Source: Amycolatopsis sp. MtRt-6 (GTDB lineage Bacteria > Actinomycetota > Actinomycetes > Mycobacteriales > Pseudonocardiaceae). From it: 64,000 nucleotides of DNA. The stretch lies in NCBI RefSeq assembly GCF_017308975.1, contig NZ_JADWPD010000009.1, positions 220,309 to 284,308 on the forward strand, read 5' to 3'. Of the stretch, positions 47,031-56,623 are shown piece by piece. The translations under genes and the position numbers were made by a program. The stretch's first letter is position 1, and the number at the start of each line of letters is the position of its first letter. The notes under the pieces were generated by a model that saw nothing but the letters and a program-made list of their open reading frames with translations, was not told where the DNA came from and ran no database searches.

Positions 47031-49478
47031 GTGTTCCGCAAACACAGACGCAGTACCCGCGCCACCGTCACGGTGCTCGCGGCGGCGATCCTGCTCGCGG
47101 TTCCCGCGTTCGCCGCCAGTAGCAGTGCCGCCGTCGATCCGGGCTCCGCGCCCTGGCTGGACGCCCGGCGGCCGGTGCCGGCGCGGGTCGAGGCGCTGCT
47201 GCACGCCATGACACTGCCCGAAAAGGCCGGGCAGATGAACCAGCAGCTGGTCACCACGCTGACCGACCCGAACGGCACCACGTGCGGGAACAACGGTTTC
47301 AACCTGCCCAACCCCGAGTGCATGCGAAAGATCCTCGTCGACGCGCACGTCGGGTCGATTCTCGCGGGTGGCACCGAAAACCCGGTCGACACCACGGGCA
47401 AGGGCGGTGTCGGCAACACCGGCTACGACTGGGCCACCGAGTACAACATCATCCAGCAGTTCGCGATCAAGAACTCGCGCCTGCACATCCCCGTGGTGTT
47501 CGGCATCGATGCGGTGCACGGCTTCGGCCACCCGTGGCAGGCGCCGCTGTTCCCGCACTCGATCGGCATGGGCGCCACCTGGAACCCCGCGCTCGCCCAG
47601 GCCGGCGGCAAGGCGACCGCGGACGCCCTGCGCGCCACCGGCTGGACCTGGAACTACGCCCCGGTCCAGGACATCGCGCGCGACAACCGGTGGGGCCGCA
47701 CCTACGAGACCTGGGCCGAGCAACCGGTCCTGTCGTCCGCGCTGGGCGCCGCGAACGTCAAGGGCCTGCAGACGCCCGGCAAGCGCGGTGAGCTGAACGT
47801 CGGCGCGACGGTCAAGCACTTCGCCGGCTACTCGCAGTCGATCAACGGCCACGACCGGGTCGAGGCGCTGCTCCCGATGAACTACCTCCAGACGACGATC
47901 CTGCCGCCGTACGCCGCCGGGATCGACGCGGGCGCCCGGACGGTGATGGTCAACTCCGGTTCGATCAACGGCGTTCCCGCCACCGCGTCGCGCTACCTGC
48001 TGACCGACATCCTGCGCAACCAGATGCGCTTCCAGGGTGTCGTGATCAGCGACTACCAGGACGTCACCGCGTTGCAGACCGCCTACCACATCGCGCCGGA
48101 CCTGCCGGGTGCCATCGCCGCCGCCGTGAACGCGGGCGTCGACATGAGCATGCAGGTGTCCGACGCGGCCGGGTGGCAGGCCGCGATCCTGCAGGCCGTC
48201 AACACGGGCCAGATCTCGCGCGCGCGGATCGACCAGGCCGTGCGCCGCATCCTCACGCTGAAGTTCCAGCTCGGCCTGTTCGACCAGCCGTGCGTGGCCG
48301 ACCCGGCGAAACCGTGCGTCGACGCGAACGCCGCCAACGCCGCCGTCACCGCGGGCCGCGACCAGACGCTGCAGGCCGCGCGGGAGTCGATCACCCTGCT
48401 GCGCAACGAAAACAACGCGCTGCCGTTGCCGGCCGGCGCGAAGGTCGTGGTCACCGGTCCGAGCGCGGACTCGATGACCAACCAGCTCGGCGGCTGGAGC
48501 GTGAGCTGGCAGGGCGTGGCGGGTGCCGGGCACGTGTGCTGCATGGGCCCCGAGAACCAGATCCCGCCGGGCACCACCGTGCTGGACGGCATCCGGGCCG
48601 CGAACCCGGCCGCGGTCCACGCGCCGGACCAGGCCAGCGCCGTCGCGGCCGCGGCGGACACCAGCGCCTATGTGGCGGTCGTGGGGGAGAAGGCCTATGC
48701 GGAAGGGCTGGGCGACAACCCGGCGCCGGCCCTGCCGCCCGACCAGCAGGCCCTCATCTCGGCGCTCCAAGCGACCGGCAAGCCGGTGATCGTCGTGGTC
48801 GTCGCGGGCCGGCCGGTCGGGCTGGGCCCGGCGAAACAGGCGAACGCGGTGCTGATGGCCTACCAGGGCGGCACGGAAACCGGCACGGCCGTGGCGGATG
48901 TGCTGTTCGGCAAGGTGAACCCCGGGGGCAAGCTGCCGATCAGCTGGCCGTCCGACGCGCCGGCCGTCGGCGGCGACTTCGCCGGCACGGCGCCGTCCCC
49001 GCTGGGGGACCAGCCGAAGTTCTTCGACCAGCTGCCCAGCACGGCGTCCGGTCAGGGCAACGCCTACAACCCGCAATTCCCGTTCGGTTACGGCCTGTCG
49101 TACACGACGTTCACCCACACGAACCTGGCGGTGACACCGAAGGTCGCGCGCGACGGCACGGCCACCGCGACGTTCACCGTCACCAACACCGGTACCCGCG
49201 CGGGCACCGACATCGTGCCGGTGTACGTGGCCCAGCCGGTGAGCCAGGTGGTCGTCCCGCCGCAACGGCTGGTCGGCTTCGCGCGGGTGACGCTCGACCC
49301 GGGCCGGTCCCAGGTCGTGCGCGTGTCCTTCCCGGCGTCGGCGCTGGCCGTGAGCGCGGGGGACATCAACGCGTCCGGCCCGCCCGTCGTTCTGCCGGGC
49401 AACTACGTGCTGCAGCTGAACAAGAACACCACGACGCCGTACGCGGTGGACGTGTCGGCGCCGTTCGTGATCCGGTAG
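47031..49478 (+). CDS. Secreted GH3 beta-glycosidase
   Basis: Glycoside hydrolase family 3 enzyme, 815 aa, secreted: a signal peptide with KHRRSTR and a hydrophobic core ends near AFAAS. The (beta/alpha)8 domain has VVFGIDAVHGFGHP, NVGATVKHFAGYSQS and the nucleophile Asp in QGVVISDYQDVTAL near residue 342. The alpha/beta sandwich (about 430-650; LLRNENNALPLPAGAKVVVT) and the C-terminal fibronectin-III-like domain (about 715-805) follow. Likely a beta-glucosidase or exo-glucanase acting on plant oligosaccharides. GTG 47031 follows AGGAGGT by 3 nt. It complements the GH62 enzymes nearby. Confidence 0.93.
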   Translation: MFRKHRRSTRATVTVLAAAILLAVPAFAASSSAAVDPGSAPWLDARRPVPARVEALLHAMTLPEKAGQMNQQLVTTLTDPNGTTCGNNGFNLPNPECMRKILVDAHVGSILAGGTENPVDTTGKGGVGNTGYDWATEYNIIQQFAIKNSRLHIPVVFGIDAVHGFGHPWQAPLFPHSIGMGATWNPALAQAGGKATADALRATGWTWNYAPVQDIARDNRWGRTYETWAEQPVLSSALGAANVKGLQTPGKRGELNVGATVKHFAGYSQSINGHDRVEALLPMNYLQTTILPPYAAGIDAGARTVMVNSGSINGVPATASRYLLTDILRNQMRFQGVVISDYQDVTALQTAYHIAPDLPGAIAAAVNAGVDMSMQVSDAAGWQAAILQAVNTGQISRARIDQAVRRILTLKFQLGLFDQPCVADPAKPCVDANAANAAVTAGRDQTLQAARESITLLRNENNALPLPAGAKVVVTGPSADSMTNQLGGWSVSWQGVAGAGHVCCMGPENQIPPGTTVLDGIRAANPAAVHAPDQASAVAAAADTSAYVAVVGEKAYAEGLGDNPAPALPPDQQALISALQATGKPVIVVVVAGRPVGLGPAKQANAVLMAYQGGTETGTAVADVLFGKVNPGGKLPISWPSDAPAVGGDFAGTAPSPLGDQPKFFDQLPSTASGQGNAYNPQFPFGYGLSYTTFTHTNLAVTPKVARDGTATATFTVTNTGTRAGTDIVPVYVAQPVSQVVVPPQRLVGFARVTLDPGRSQVVRVSFPASALAVSAGDINASGPPVVLPGNYVLQLNKNTTTPYAVDVSAPFVIR

Positions 49479-49485
49479 CGCCGGG

Positions 49486-49527
49486 CCGGCCCGCGGGGGC
49501 GACGCCGACATCGCCCCCGCAGGCCGG
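49486..49527. terminator. Bidirectional terminator hairpin
   Basis: Perfect 10-bp stem gcgggggcga/tcgcccccgc (49493-49502, 49511-49520) extended by 6 more pairs ccggcc/ggccgg after one mismatch. It separates the convergent GH3 and oxidoreductase genes and ends at the stop codon of the latter. Confidence 0.85.
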
Positions 49528-50895
49528 TCAGGCCAGCCCGAACCGCTCGGAGTGCACTCGCCGGGCGGGAACATCCAGCTCGCGCAGGGCGGCGAGCACG
49601 GCCGAGGTCATCGCCGGCGGGCCGCAGACGTACACGTCCCGCTCGGCGATGTCGGGGACCAGGGCACGGAGGGCGTCCGGCGCGAACGGCGTCGCGCCCT
49701 CACTCGTCCGACCGGTGAGCAGGTGCAGGCGCCCGCCGCGGTCCGCGACCAGGGTCCGCACCTCGTCGGCCAGCACGGCGTCGGCTTCGCCGCGCACCCG
49801 GTGGAGCACGACGACGTCGCCCGCCGGTTCTTCCTCCAGCAGGGCCCGGATCGGCGTGATCCCCACTCCGCCGGCGATCAGCAGGGCGCCGGGCCGCGTC
49901 CGGTGCACCGAGGTGAACGCGCCGTACGGTCCCTCGACGAACACGCGGCTCCCGACCGGGACGTGCCGGAGGCCGGCGCTGGCCGTCCCGGCCGCCTTGG
50001 CGGTCAGGCGCAGCGAGCGGCCGTCGGGTGCCGCCGACAGCGAGAACGGATTCGCCAGCCACCAGCGGTTGTGCCCGGGGAACCGCCAGATGCAGAACTG
50101 GCCGGCCCGCGCCGGGAACCGGTCGAGCCGGCGGCCGGTGACGTACACCGACACCACGTCCTCCGCCTCCGGCACGACCGCCGAGACCCGGAACCGGTGA
50201 TAGGCGTTGCGCCACAGGGGCAGCACGATCCGGCCGGCGACCAGGGCGCCGAACGCGAACAGCCACAGGACCCACCAGTACGCCGTCGCGAACACGGACG
50301 AGCTGAAGGTCGTGGTCTCGAGCAGCTGGTGGACGAACGCCAGCCCCAGCGCCAGGTACAGCAGCAGGTGCACGCCGTGCCAGGTCTCGTACCGCAGCCG
50401 CCGGCGCACCGACCGGGCGGAGACCGCGGCGACCACGACGACGATCGTCGCGGCGCAGATCCCGAGCAGGGACGCCGGCACGCCGGCCAGCGCGAAGAAC
50501 GTCTTCACCATCGGCGCGCCGTCCAGCAGCGCGTAGCCCAGCACCACCAGTACGGCGTGGGTGAGGATCGTCCACAGCAGCGTGAAGCCGGCCCACCGGT
50601 GCCACACCGTCAACCGGTCCATCCCGATCCGGCGGTCGAGCCACGGCAGGCGGGCCACCAGCAGCAGCTGGAACAGCATCAGCACGGCGGCGTGCAAGCC
50701 GACGAACTTGGCGACCGTGAGCACGCCGTTCTTGCCGGTCCCGGCGGTGAGGAAAAGGGCCTCGACGATCACCAGGTTGACGAGGACGAAGATCCACAGC
50801 GCCCCCCGGCCCGCGGCGGCGGGAGGCACGGGGCGGTGCCGCACCCGGGGAACCGTCGCGTTCACCGCCGGCCCTCTCGTGTCCACATGAGGCAT
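49528..50895 (-). CDS. Ferric-reductase-like transmembrane flavin oxidoreductase
   Basis: Membrane oxidoreductase of about 455 aa. The N-terminal half has six helices of the ferric-reductase-like type with paired histidines that can bind haem (LTVWHRWAGFTLLWTILTHA, YETWHGVHLLLYLALGLAFVH). The C-terminal half is a ferredoxin-reductase unit: FAD site FPARAGQFCIWRFPG and NPFSLSAAP, NADPH site LLIAGGVGITPIRALLEEE and VYVCGPPAMT. It would move electrons from NAD(P)H across the membrane to a metal or other acceptor. Start is uncertain: ATG 50895 is used, while ATG 50934 or TTG 50967 would lengthen a non-conserved leader. Confidence 0.88.
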   Translation of the reverse strand: MPHVDTRGPAVNATVPRVRHRPVPPAAAGRGALWIFVLVNLVIVEALFLTAGTGKNGVLTVAKFVGLHAAVLMLFQLLLVARLPWLDRRIGMDRLTVWHRWAGFTLLWTILTHAVLVVLGYALLDGAPMVKTFFALAGVPASLLGICAATIVVVVAAVSARSVRRRLRYETWHGVHLLLYLALGLAFVHQLLETTTFSSSVFATAYWWVLWLFAFGALVAGRIVLPLWRNAYHRFRVSAVVPEAEDVVSVYVTGRRLDRFPARAGQFCIWRFPGHNRWWLANPFSLSAAPDGRSLRLTAKAAGTASAGLRHVPVGSRVFVEGPYGAFTSVHRTRPGALLIAGGVGITPIRALLEEEPAGDVVVLHRVRGEADAVLADEVRTLVADRGGRLHLLTGRTSEGATPFAPDALRALVPDIAERDVYVCGPPAMTSAVLAALRELDVPARRVHSERFGLA

Positions 50896-50991
50896 CGCTC
50901 CAGACCCGGCGGCCGTCGCCGGTAGTGGGTACATGGATAGCACGCCTGCCCGGTTCGGTTCTGCCAAGCCGGCCGGCTGAATCGGACGCTG

Positions 50992-51786
50992 TCACGGCCG
51001 CACCGCGTTCTGACGTGCGTCCTCCGGCGTGGGGTCGACTCGTTCGAGCTTCGTCCAGCCGGTCCAACCGCGCGTCCTCAGCAGCTCGATCAGCCGGCGA
51101 GCCGGCGGGGCCGTGTCGAAGGCCAGCCTGTCCATCAGTTCGGCGAACGGTGGCTCGACATCGGTGTCGCCGGCACCGTCCTCGGCCAGCTGCGTGATGT
51201 AGGTGGCCAGCTTGTCGGCCAGCTCGACCAGCTCCGCGTCATCATCGGCGTGGTCGAGAGCCTGTCCCAGGGTGCGGTAGAAGTCGATGAGCGGTGGATC
51301 GGCGACCTGCTCCCGCTTGCGCGCCGCCCACTGCGGGATTCGCTCGGGTGAGTGCGCGGCGAGCAGGATCCAGCCGTCCCGCTCGACCTGGACGATCCGC
51401 TCGTCGACGCCGAGCGCCCGCAGCCGGTCGAGGATCCCGGCCACCTCCGGGGGCAGCGCCAGAGTGTCGCCGGAGGCGAGGCGGCGGATCCGCTCGCGAT
51501 GCAGCTGCCGCTCCCGGATTTCTGCCCGGAGCTGCCTGTCGACGTCGGTGATCGCCGCGCCGAACTCCTCCTCGCCGGCGTGGAGCAGTTCCCGTACCCG
51601 CGAGAGCGGGACCCCGGCCTCGGCGAGGGTCCTGATCCTGATCAGCTCGACCACGGCACCGGCGTCGTACCTCCGGTACCCGGAGCGGTCGCGCTCGGGT
51701 TCCGGCAGCAGCCCCTTGGCGTGGTAGTGCCGCACCGCCCGCACGGTGACCCCCGCGTACGACGCCAGCTCGCCGATGGTCAGCAT
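50992..51786 (-). CDS. MerR family transcriptional regulator
   Basis: MerR-type regulator of 264 aa. The DNA-binding winged helix is LTIGELASYAGVTVRAVRHY with HAKGLLPEPERDRSGYRRYD (residues 2-42), followed by a dimerisation coil rich in Arg/Glu (about 75-115) and a ~145-residue ligand domain with no visible metal-binding Cys, so an organic inducer is expected. It overlaps the end of the alpha/beta hydrolase gene by 7 nt, so the pair forms one operon. The palindrome at 52591-52627 upstream of the hydrolase is the expected binding site. Confidence 0.92.
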   Translation of the reverse strand: MLTIGELASYAGVTVRAVRHYHAKGLLPEPERDRSGYRRYDAGAVVELIRIRTLAEAGVPLSRVRELLHAGEEEFGAAITDVDRQLRAEIRERQLHRERIRRLASGDTLALPPEVAGILDRLRALGVDERIVQVERDGWILLAAHSPERIPQWAARKREQVADPPLIDFYRTLGQALDHADDDAELVELADKLATYITQLAEDGAGDTDVEPPFAELMDRLAFDTAPPARRLIELLRTRGWTGWTKLERVDPTPEDARQNAVRP

Positions 51787-52580
51787 CGGTCCAGTGTCCA
51801 CGGCCACGGCACAGCGCGGATCAGCCGGGCGATCTCCGGAGCGTGGGTGATGACGAGCCGGTGGTCGGCGTCGAGCCACGACGTGGCGACGTGCGGCCGT
51901 GCGCGGACGAGCCGCTCGACGCCCGCCCGCCAGTTCCGGTTGCGCCACTGCGTACGCACGTCACCGCTGTTGCCCGCCATCGAGGTCGACATGATCATGT
52001 GGACCGGGCGGTCGATCTCCTGGTACCGGTCGAGGATGCCGGAGCGCACCGCCTCGATCTCGAGGTTGAGGCCGAGGAAGTCCTGAGGGGTCAGCAGCAC
52101 CTGACGCGCGGTGCCCGTGGCCCGCTCGAACTCGTGCCGCAGTCCTTCCGCCATCGCGCGGAACTCCGGCAGGCCGGCTTCGGTGAGGAACGGCGCGGGA
52201 ACCGGGTTCGCGCCGTCGACGAGAACGAGCCCGGCCACGGCGCCCGGGTGCCCGGCGGCGTAGTGCACGGCCAGGTCCGCGCCCAGCGAATGGCCGACGA
52301 GAAGTGGCGAGCAATGTCCCAGCGCCGTCATGACGGCGTCGAGATCGCCGAGGAACGCCTCGAAGGTGTACCGGTCGGCGGGCGAGGAGAGCCCGTGGCC
52401 CCTGAGGTCGAAGGTCACCACGTCGTAGCCACGGCGCAGCAGGTCGATCAGCTCGTGCAGGTCGGCCTGGGTGGTGAGGAGCCCGGGGCACAGGACCAGC
52501 GGCTGTCCCCGGCCGCCGCGCGAGACCGATATCGAGACGCCGTTGTGGTGGACTTCGAACTGACTGGCTTTCGGAGTCAT
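51780..52580 (-). CDS. Alpha/beta hydrolase
   Basis: Alpha/beta-hydrolase-fold enzyme of 266 aa. The nucleophile elbow is LLVGHSLGADLAV (Ser near residue 96), the acid is in LVLVDGANP or the later ILDRYQEIDRP region, and the base His is in ITHAPE at the end (ADHRLVITHAPEIAR). Likely an esterase, lactonase or haloperoxidase-like enzyme; substrate unknown. ATG 52580 is used because a MerR-type promoter palindrome ends close by; ATG 52589 is also possible and the GTG at 52619 lies inside that palindrome. Co-transcribed with merR. Confidence 0.87.
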   Translation of the reverse strand: MTPKASQFEVHHNGVSISVSRGGRGQPLVLCPGLLTTQADLHELIDLLRRGYDVVTFDLRGHGLSSPADRYTFEAFLGDLDAVMTALGHCSPLLVGHSLGADLAVHYAAGHPGAVAGLVLVDGANPVPAPFLTEAGLPEFRAMAEGLRHEFERATGTARQVLLTPQDFLGLNLEIEAVRSGILDRYQEIDRPVHMIMSTSMAGNSGDVRTQWRNRNWRAGVERLVRARPHVATSWLDADHRLVITHAPEIARLIRAVPWPWTLDRC

Positions 52581-52590
52581 GGCAACCATG

Positions 52591-52627
52591 CTGAGGGGTT
52601 GACCTTGCGTCAGGGTCAACCCCTCAG
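52591..52627. promoter_or_regulatory. 14-bp-arm palindrome, candidate MerR operator/promoter
   Basis: Perfect arms ctgaggggttgacc and ggtcaacccctcag flank a 9-nt spacer. On the minus strand the repeat contains TTGACC as a -35 box; a 19-bp spacer then ends just before the hydrolase start, the long spacing typical of MerR-controlled promoters. It could also stop transcription coming from the dienelactone hydrolase gene. Confidence 0.65.
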
Positions 52628-52667
52628 CAGCGCGAAGATCTCTCCGCCCCGCCGCACGAGCAGCTGA

Positions 52668-53342
52668 CTACGCCGGCAGCGTCCGCCGCAGGAACTCGGT
52701 GGTCAGCTCCCAGGACCGGGCCGCCGCTTCGGGGTGGTGGAACATCGGCGCCACGTTGTTGTGGAACGCGTGCCCGGCCTCCTCCTGCACGTGGATTTCC
52801 GCCCGCGGGTGGGCAGCCACGGCCGCCTCCACCACGGCCACGTCGGAGCGCGGGATGTACGGGTCCTGCCCGCCGAAGTGGAACTGGATCGGGCACTCGA
52901 CCCGGGACAGCCCGTCGATCTGTTCCGGCACCCGCGAGCCGTAGAACGACACCGCCACGTCCGGGTCGCCCTCGGCCGCCGCCGCGAAGGTCAGCGAGCC
53001 GCCCAGGCAGAAGCCCAGGACGCCCACGCCGCCGGTCACCGACGGCAGCGAACGCAGGTGGGCGATCGTGGCCAGGACGTCCGACAGCCCCAGCTCCGGG
53101 TCGAAGGACCCCGCGACCTCCATCGAAGCGGCGACCCCGGCTTCGTCGTGCGTCGACGACCAGCCGGGCGCGGTCCGCCAGAACAGTTCGGGGACCGCCA
53201 CCACGTATCCCGCGGCGGCGAGGTCGGCCGCGACCGAACGCAGGTAGTCGTCCAGGCCGAAGATCTCCTGGACCAGCACCAGGCCCGGACCGCGGCCGGA
53301 CGGCGGGAGCCACAACGGAAGCTTTGTCAGCACACTCTCCAT
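52668..53342 (-). CDS. Dienelactone hydrolase family protein
   Basis: Dienelactone-hydrolase-type enzyme of 224 aa, a cytoplasmic alpha/beta hydrolase with a cysteine nucleophile. The N-terminal GLVLVQEIFGLDDYLRSVAA, the nucleophile elbow GVLGFCLGGSLTF (Cys near residue 114), the acid in FHFGGQDPYIP and the His in EEAGHAFHNN are all in place. The classical substrate is dienelactone from chloroaromatic breakdown, but actinobacterial members are diverse. ATG 53342 is chosen over GTG 53351; neither has a good ribosome site. Divergent from the trpB2 gene with a 66-bp gap. Confidence 0.92.
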   Translation of the reverse strand: MESVLTKLPLWLPPSGRGPGLVLVQEIFGLDDYLRSVAADLAAAGYVVAVPELFWRTAPGWSSTHDEAGVAASMEVAGSFDPELGLSDVLATIAHLRSLPSVTGGVGVLGFCLGGSLTFAAAAEGDPDVAVSFYGSRVPEQIDGLSRVECPIQFHFGGQDPYIPRSDVAVVEAAVAAHPRAEIHVQEEAGHAFHNNVAPMFHHPEAAARSWELTTEFLRRTLPA

Positions 53343-53408
53343 CCGGGTCACCGTACTGGTTCCGCGGCCGGGCGCGTCTTAAGTTGAGGTGCCGACCAAG
53401 GAGGTTCG

Positions 53409-54761
53409 ATGGCTGAGCAGACCAAGTACGTCCTGGACGAAAGCGATCTCCCCACCCAGTGGTACAACGTCATCCCCGACCTGCCCGAGCCCCCGCCGCC
53501 ACCGCTGCACCCCGGCACGCGCGAGCCCGTCGGCCCGGACGACCTCGCCCCGCTGTTCCCGCAGGCGCTCATCGCCCAGGAGGTGACGACTGATCGCTAT
53601 GTCGACATCCCGGAGGAGGTGCGGGAGGTCTACCGGCTCTGGCGCCCGTCGCCGCTGTTCCGCGCGCGACGGCTGGAGAAGGCGCTGGGCACCCCGGCGC
53701 GGATCTACTACAAGTACGAAGGCGTCAGCCCGGTCGGCTCCCACAAGCCGAACACCGCTGTGCCGCAGGCGTTCTACAACGCGGCCGAGGGCGTCACGCG
53801 GCTGACCACCGAGACCGGCGCGGGCCAGTGGGGGAGCGCGCTCGCCTTCGCCTGCGCCCAGTACGGCCTCGAGTGCGAGGTCTGGCAGGTGCGCGCGTCC
53901 TACGACCAGAAGCCCTACCGCAAGCTGATGATGGAGACGTTCGGCGCGACCGTCCACCCGAGCCCGTCCGAGCTGACCGAGTCCGGTCGCGCGATCCTCA
54001 AGGACCACCCGGACTCCACCGGCAGTCTCGGCATCGCGATCAGCGAAGCCGTCGAGCAGGCGGCGCAGGACCCGGACGCGCGGTACGCGCTCGGCAGCGT
54101 GCTCAACCACGTGCTGCTGCACCAGACCGTCATCGGCGAGGAGGCGCTTCGCCAGTTCCGGCTGGCGGGCGACACGCCGGACGTCCTGGTCGGCTGCACC
54201 GGCGGCGGCTCCAACTTCGGCGGGCTCGCCTTCCCGTTCCTGCGCGAGAAGCTGGCCGGCCGGATGGACCCGGTGATCCGCGCGGTCGAGCCGGCCGCCT
54301 GCCCGTCGCTGACGCGCGGCAAGTACGCCTACGACTTCGGCGACACGGCCGGGCTCACGCCGCTGCTCAAGATGCACACGCTCGGCCACGAGTTCATCCC
54401 GGACCCGATCCACGCGGGCGGCCTGCGCTACCACGGGATGTCGCCGCTCATCTCGCACATCTACGAGCTCGGCCTGATCGAGGCGCTCGCCATCGGGCAG
54501 CAGGAGTGCTTCGCGGCGGGAGTGCGGTTCGCGCGGGCCGAGGGCATCATCCCGGCTCCCGAGCCGACGCACGCGCTCGCCGCGTGCATCCAGGAAGCGT
54601 TGCGGTGCAAGGAAACCGGCGAGGAGAAGGTGATCCTCACGGCGCTGTGCGGCCACGCCCACCTCGACCTGCCCGCCTACGGCGCCTACCTGGCCGGGAA
54701 CATGGTGGACGACGAACTGTCCGAGGCGACCCTGGAAACCTCGCTCGCCACCCTGCCTTAG
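53409..54761 (+). CDS. TrpB-like pyridoxal-phosphate enzyme (TrpB2)
   Basis: Tryptophan synthase beta chain of the TrpB2 type, 450 aa. The PLP lysine is in [16 protein letters not shown] near residue 114, and the phosphate-binding loop is [15 protein letters not shown] near 260. TrpB2 has an N-terminal extension and an insertion not found in TrpB1 and lacks part of the TrpA contact surface, so it works alone, condensing indole or O-phosphoserine-like donors with serine chemistry. It is not in a trp operon here. The ATG at 53409 follows AGGAGGT. Confidence 0.93.
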   Translation: MAEQTKYVLDESDLPTQWYNVIPDLPEPPPPPLHPGTREPVGPDDLAPLFPQALIAQEVTTDRYVDIPEEVREVYRLWRPSPLFRARRLEKALGTPARIYYKYEGVSPVGSHKPNTAVPQAFYNAAEGVTRLTTETGAGQWGSALAFACAQYGLECEVWQVRASYDQKPYRKLMMETFGATVHPSPSELTESGRAILKDHPDSTGSLGIAISEAVEQAAQDPDARYALGSVLNHVLLHQTVIGEEALRQFRLAGDTPDVLVGCTGGGSNFGGLAFPFLREKLAGRMDPVIRAVEPAACPSLTRGKYAYDFGDTAGLTPLLKMHTLGHEFIPDPIHAGGLRYHGMSPLISHIYELGLIEALAIGQQECFAAGVRFARAEGIIPAPEPTHALAACIQEALRCKETGEEKVILTALCGHAHLDLPAYGAYLAGNMVDDELSEATLETSLATLP

Positions 54762-54772
54762 CGCCCGCTTCA

Positions 54773-54859
54773 AGCGCCCCAATGTGGCCTTGGTTGCGCT
54801 CAACGCACCGAAGGCCACATTGGGTGCGTTGGACGCACCGAAGGCCACATTGGGGCGCT
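54773..54859. repeat. Composite palindromic repeat, likely bidirectional terminator
   Basis: Outer 19-bp arms are perfect complements (54773-54791 and 54841-54859; core AAGGCCACATTGGGG). An extra direct copy of AAGGCCACATTGGG lies at 54811, exactly 30 bp before the right arm. It fills the gap between convergent trpB2 and GGDEF genes and overlaps the last two bases of the latter. A related palindrome ends the window (63964-64000), so it is a dispersed family. Confidence 0.85.
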
Positions 54860-56132
54860 AGTGGACGTCCGGGATCTCCGGACGGGTCAGCTCGGTGCGG
54901 GCGGTCGCCAGGACCACGCGGTCGCGGCCGCCCGCCTTCGCCTCGAACACCGCGTCGTCCGCGGCCTGCAGCAGGATCGTGTACTCCGTGGCCGTTTCCG
55001 GGTACACCGCCGCGCCGATCGAGGCCGTCAGGCCGCTGATCACCTCGGGCTTGCCCGGCCGGACGACCGGGACCGGCACCTCGATCCGGGCGATCGCCGT
55101 GCGGATGCGGTCGGCGACGGACGCGATCTCCGCGCTCGTGGTGCCCGGCAGCAGCACCACGAACTCGTCGCCGCCGAAGCGGCCCACGTAGTCGCCGCCG
55201 CGGACCGAGCCCTGGATCGCCGCCGCGACCGCGCGCAGGACCTCGTCGCCGGCCAGGTGGCCGTTGCCGTCGTCGATGGCCTTGAAGTGGTCGATGTCGA
55301 TCATCAGCACGCCGGCCGTCGAGGACAGCTCCGCGGCGCGCGCCAGTTCGTTGCGGGCCAGCTGGACCCAGAACTCCGGCGCGAGCAGCGCTGTCTTGGA
55401 GTCCGTGCGCGCGGCCGCCTGGAACTGGGGGAGCAGCAGGCCGATGTGGAGCGCCACCGGCGTCACCATGAGCACGGGCAGCAGCCACGGCCGGACCGTC
55501 ATCACCAGCGCGATCCCGCAGCCGACACCGACCGCGGCCAGCACGATCAGCACGTCGGACGGGTTGCCGAACGCCTGCCGCGGCGGCTTTCCCGGGTTGC
55601 TCATCAGGATCGCGACGATCACCAGCACGTAGTTCAGTCCGAAGTAGACGATCCCGGACGTCAGCAGTGCCAGCATCCCGCCGAAGCCGTCCAGGTGGGG
55701 CACGTACGGCGCCGTGTGCCCGGTGCCGGCCCACAGCACGGCCCCCGAGGCGGCGCAGGCCAGGATCACCGTGGCGCCGGAGAACACTTTCCGGTGAATC
55801 ACGCCGCGTCGCTTGTAGACGCGGACCCACGAATGGGCATAGCTGACGACGATGACCAGCGTGGCCAACGGCGGAGGCAGCAGGAGCAGCCCGGCGAAGA
55901 TCCAGATCGACTGCAGGTGCATGTGCGGACGGCCGTCGGCGGCCAGTTCGCGGATGCGCTCGATGCGTTGCGCCGCTTCGAGGTGCACGATCTCGCCGGC
56001 GAGGATCAGTCCACACCAGAGCAGTGACTGCGTGGTGATCGGCACGAGCGCGGCCGTCGAGACGACCACGAGCAGCGCCAGCGCGTCGACGACGAGGACA
56101 TAGCCGAACACCGGAGTGGCCAGCTTCCACAT
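54858..56132 (-). CDS. Membrane diguanylate cyclase (GGDEF domain)
   Basis: Diguanylate cyclase of about 424 aa, making c-di-GMP. The N-terminal ~235 residues carry about seven membrane helices and a cytoplasmic His-rich loop ([10 protein letters not shown]). The GGDEF domain spans about 265-415: metal site [13 protein letters not shown], active loop [12 protein letters not shown] with intact GGDEF, and an RxxD inhibitory site (RGGD) exactly five residues before it, so feedback inhibition is expected. ATG 56132 begins just before the first helix; a start at 56204 is also possible. It is divergent from the PTDWT repeat gene. Confidence 0.92.
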   Translation of the reverse strand: MWKLATPVFGYVLVVDALALLVVVSTAALVPITTQSLLWCGLILAGEIVHLEAAQRIERIRELAADGRPHMHLQSIWIFAGLLLLPPPLATLVIVVSYAHSWVRVYKRRGVIHRKVFSGATVILACAASGAVLWAGTGHTAPYVPHLDGFGGMLALLTSGIVYFGLNYVLVIVAILMSNPGKPPRQAFGNPSDVLIVLAAVGVGCGIALVMTVRPWLLPVLMVTPVALHIGLLLPQFQAAARTDSKTALLAPEFWVQLARNELARAAELSSTAGVLMIDIDHFKAIDDGNGHLAGDEVLRAVAAAIQGSVRGGDYVGRFGGDEFVVLLPGTTSAEIASVADRIRTAIARIEVPVPVVRPGKPEVISGLTASIGAAVYPETATEYTILLQAADDAVFEAKAGGRDRVVLATARTELTRPEIPDVH

Positions 56133-56341
56133 CGCCCACGTTCGGATACCTGATCGTGGACGTTCTGAGCTGGGCTTTCGCCCTGGGGACCCGGACAATC
56201 CCACGAAACGCCCTTCTGCTCAGGATGAAACTCTTCGCAGAATTCGTCACTGTAATCGAATGAACGCGGTGTGTCACTAGGCCGGTCAGGCTACGGTCCG
56301 GTTACGCACCGTGCCAGTTCCCTCACAACCAGGAGAAAATC

Positions 56342-56623
56342 ATGTCGCACTTCCTGACCGGCAGCAACATCGTCCCGTCCCGCCGCCGCCGTGGCCAGCG
56401 CCCGACCGACTGGACCCGGCAGCTCCCCACCGACTGGACGCGCGCGATCCCGACCGACTGGACGCCGCGGCAGCTGCCGACCGACTGGACCGCTCGCGAA
56501 CTGCCGACGGACTGGACGGTCCGAGAGCTGCCGACCGATTGGACCCACCCGGGCGTCGCGCCAGCGCAGTGCCCGACGGACTGGACCCCCCGCCGCATCC
56601 CGACCGACTGGACGCGGTCCTGA
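56342..56623 (+). CDS. PTDWT repeat protein
   Basis: A 93-aa protein of unknown family. After an 18-20-residue N-terminus (MSHFLTGSNIVPSRRRRG) it consists of eight copies of PTDWT, with Trp at residues 24, 32, 40, 49, 58, 67, 81 and 90. Linkers are 3 or 4 residues of the form [RAVP]-[QER]-[LI], except one 9-residue linker (HPGVAPAQC) holding the only Cys. An AGGAG site lies 7 nt before the ATG. The repeats differ at wobble positions (ACC/ACG, GAC/GAT, CCG/CCC), which points to selection on the protein. No signal peptide or membrane segment. A multi-core peptide precursor or a repetitive binding scaffold are possible; neither is shown. Confidence 0.85.
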   Translation: MSHFLTGSNIVPSRRRRGQRPTDWTRQLPTDWTRAIPTDWTPRQLPTDWTARELPTDWTVRELPTDWTHPGVAPAQCPTDWTPRRIPTDWTRS

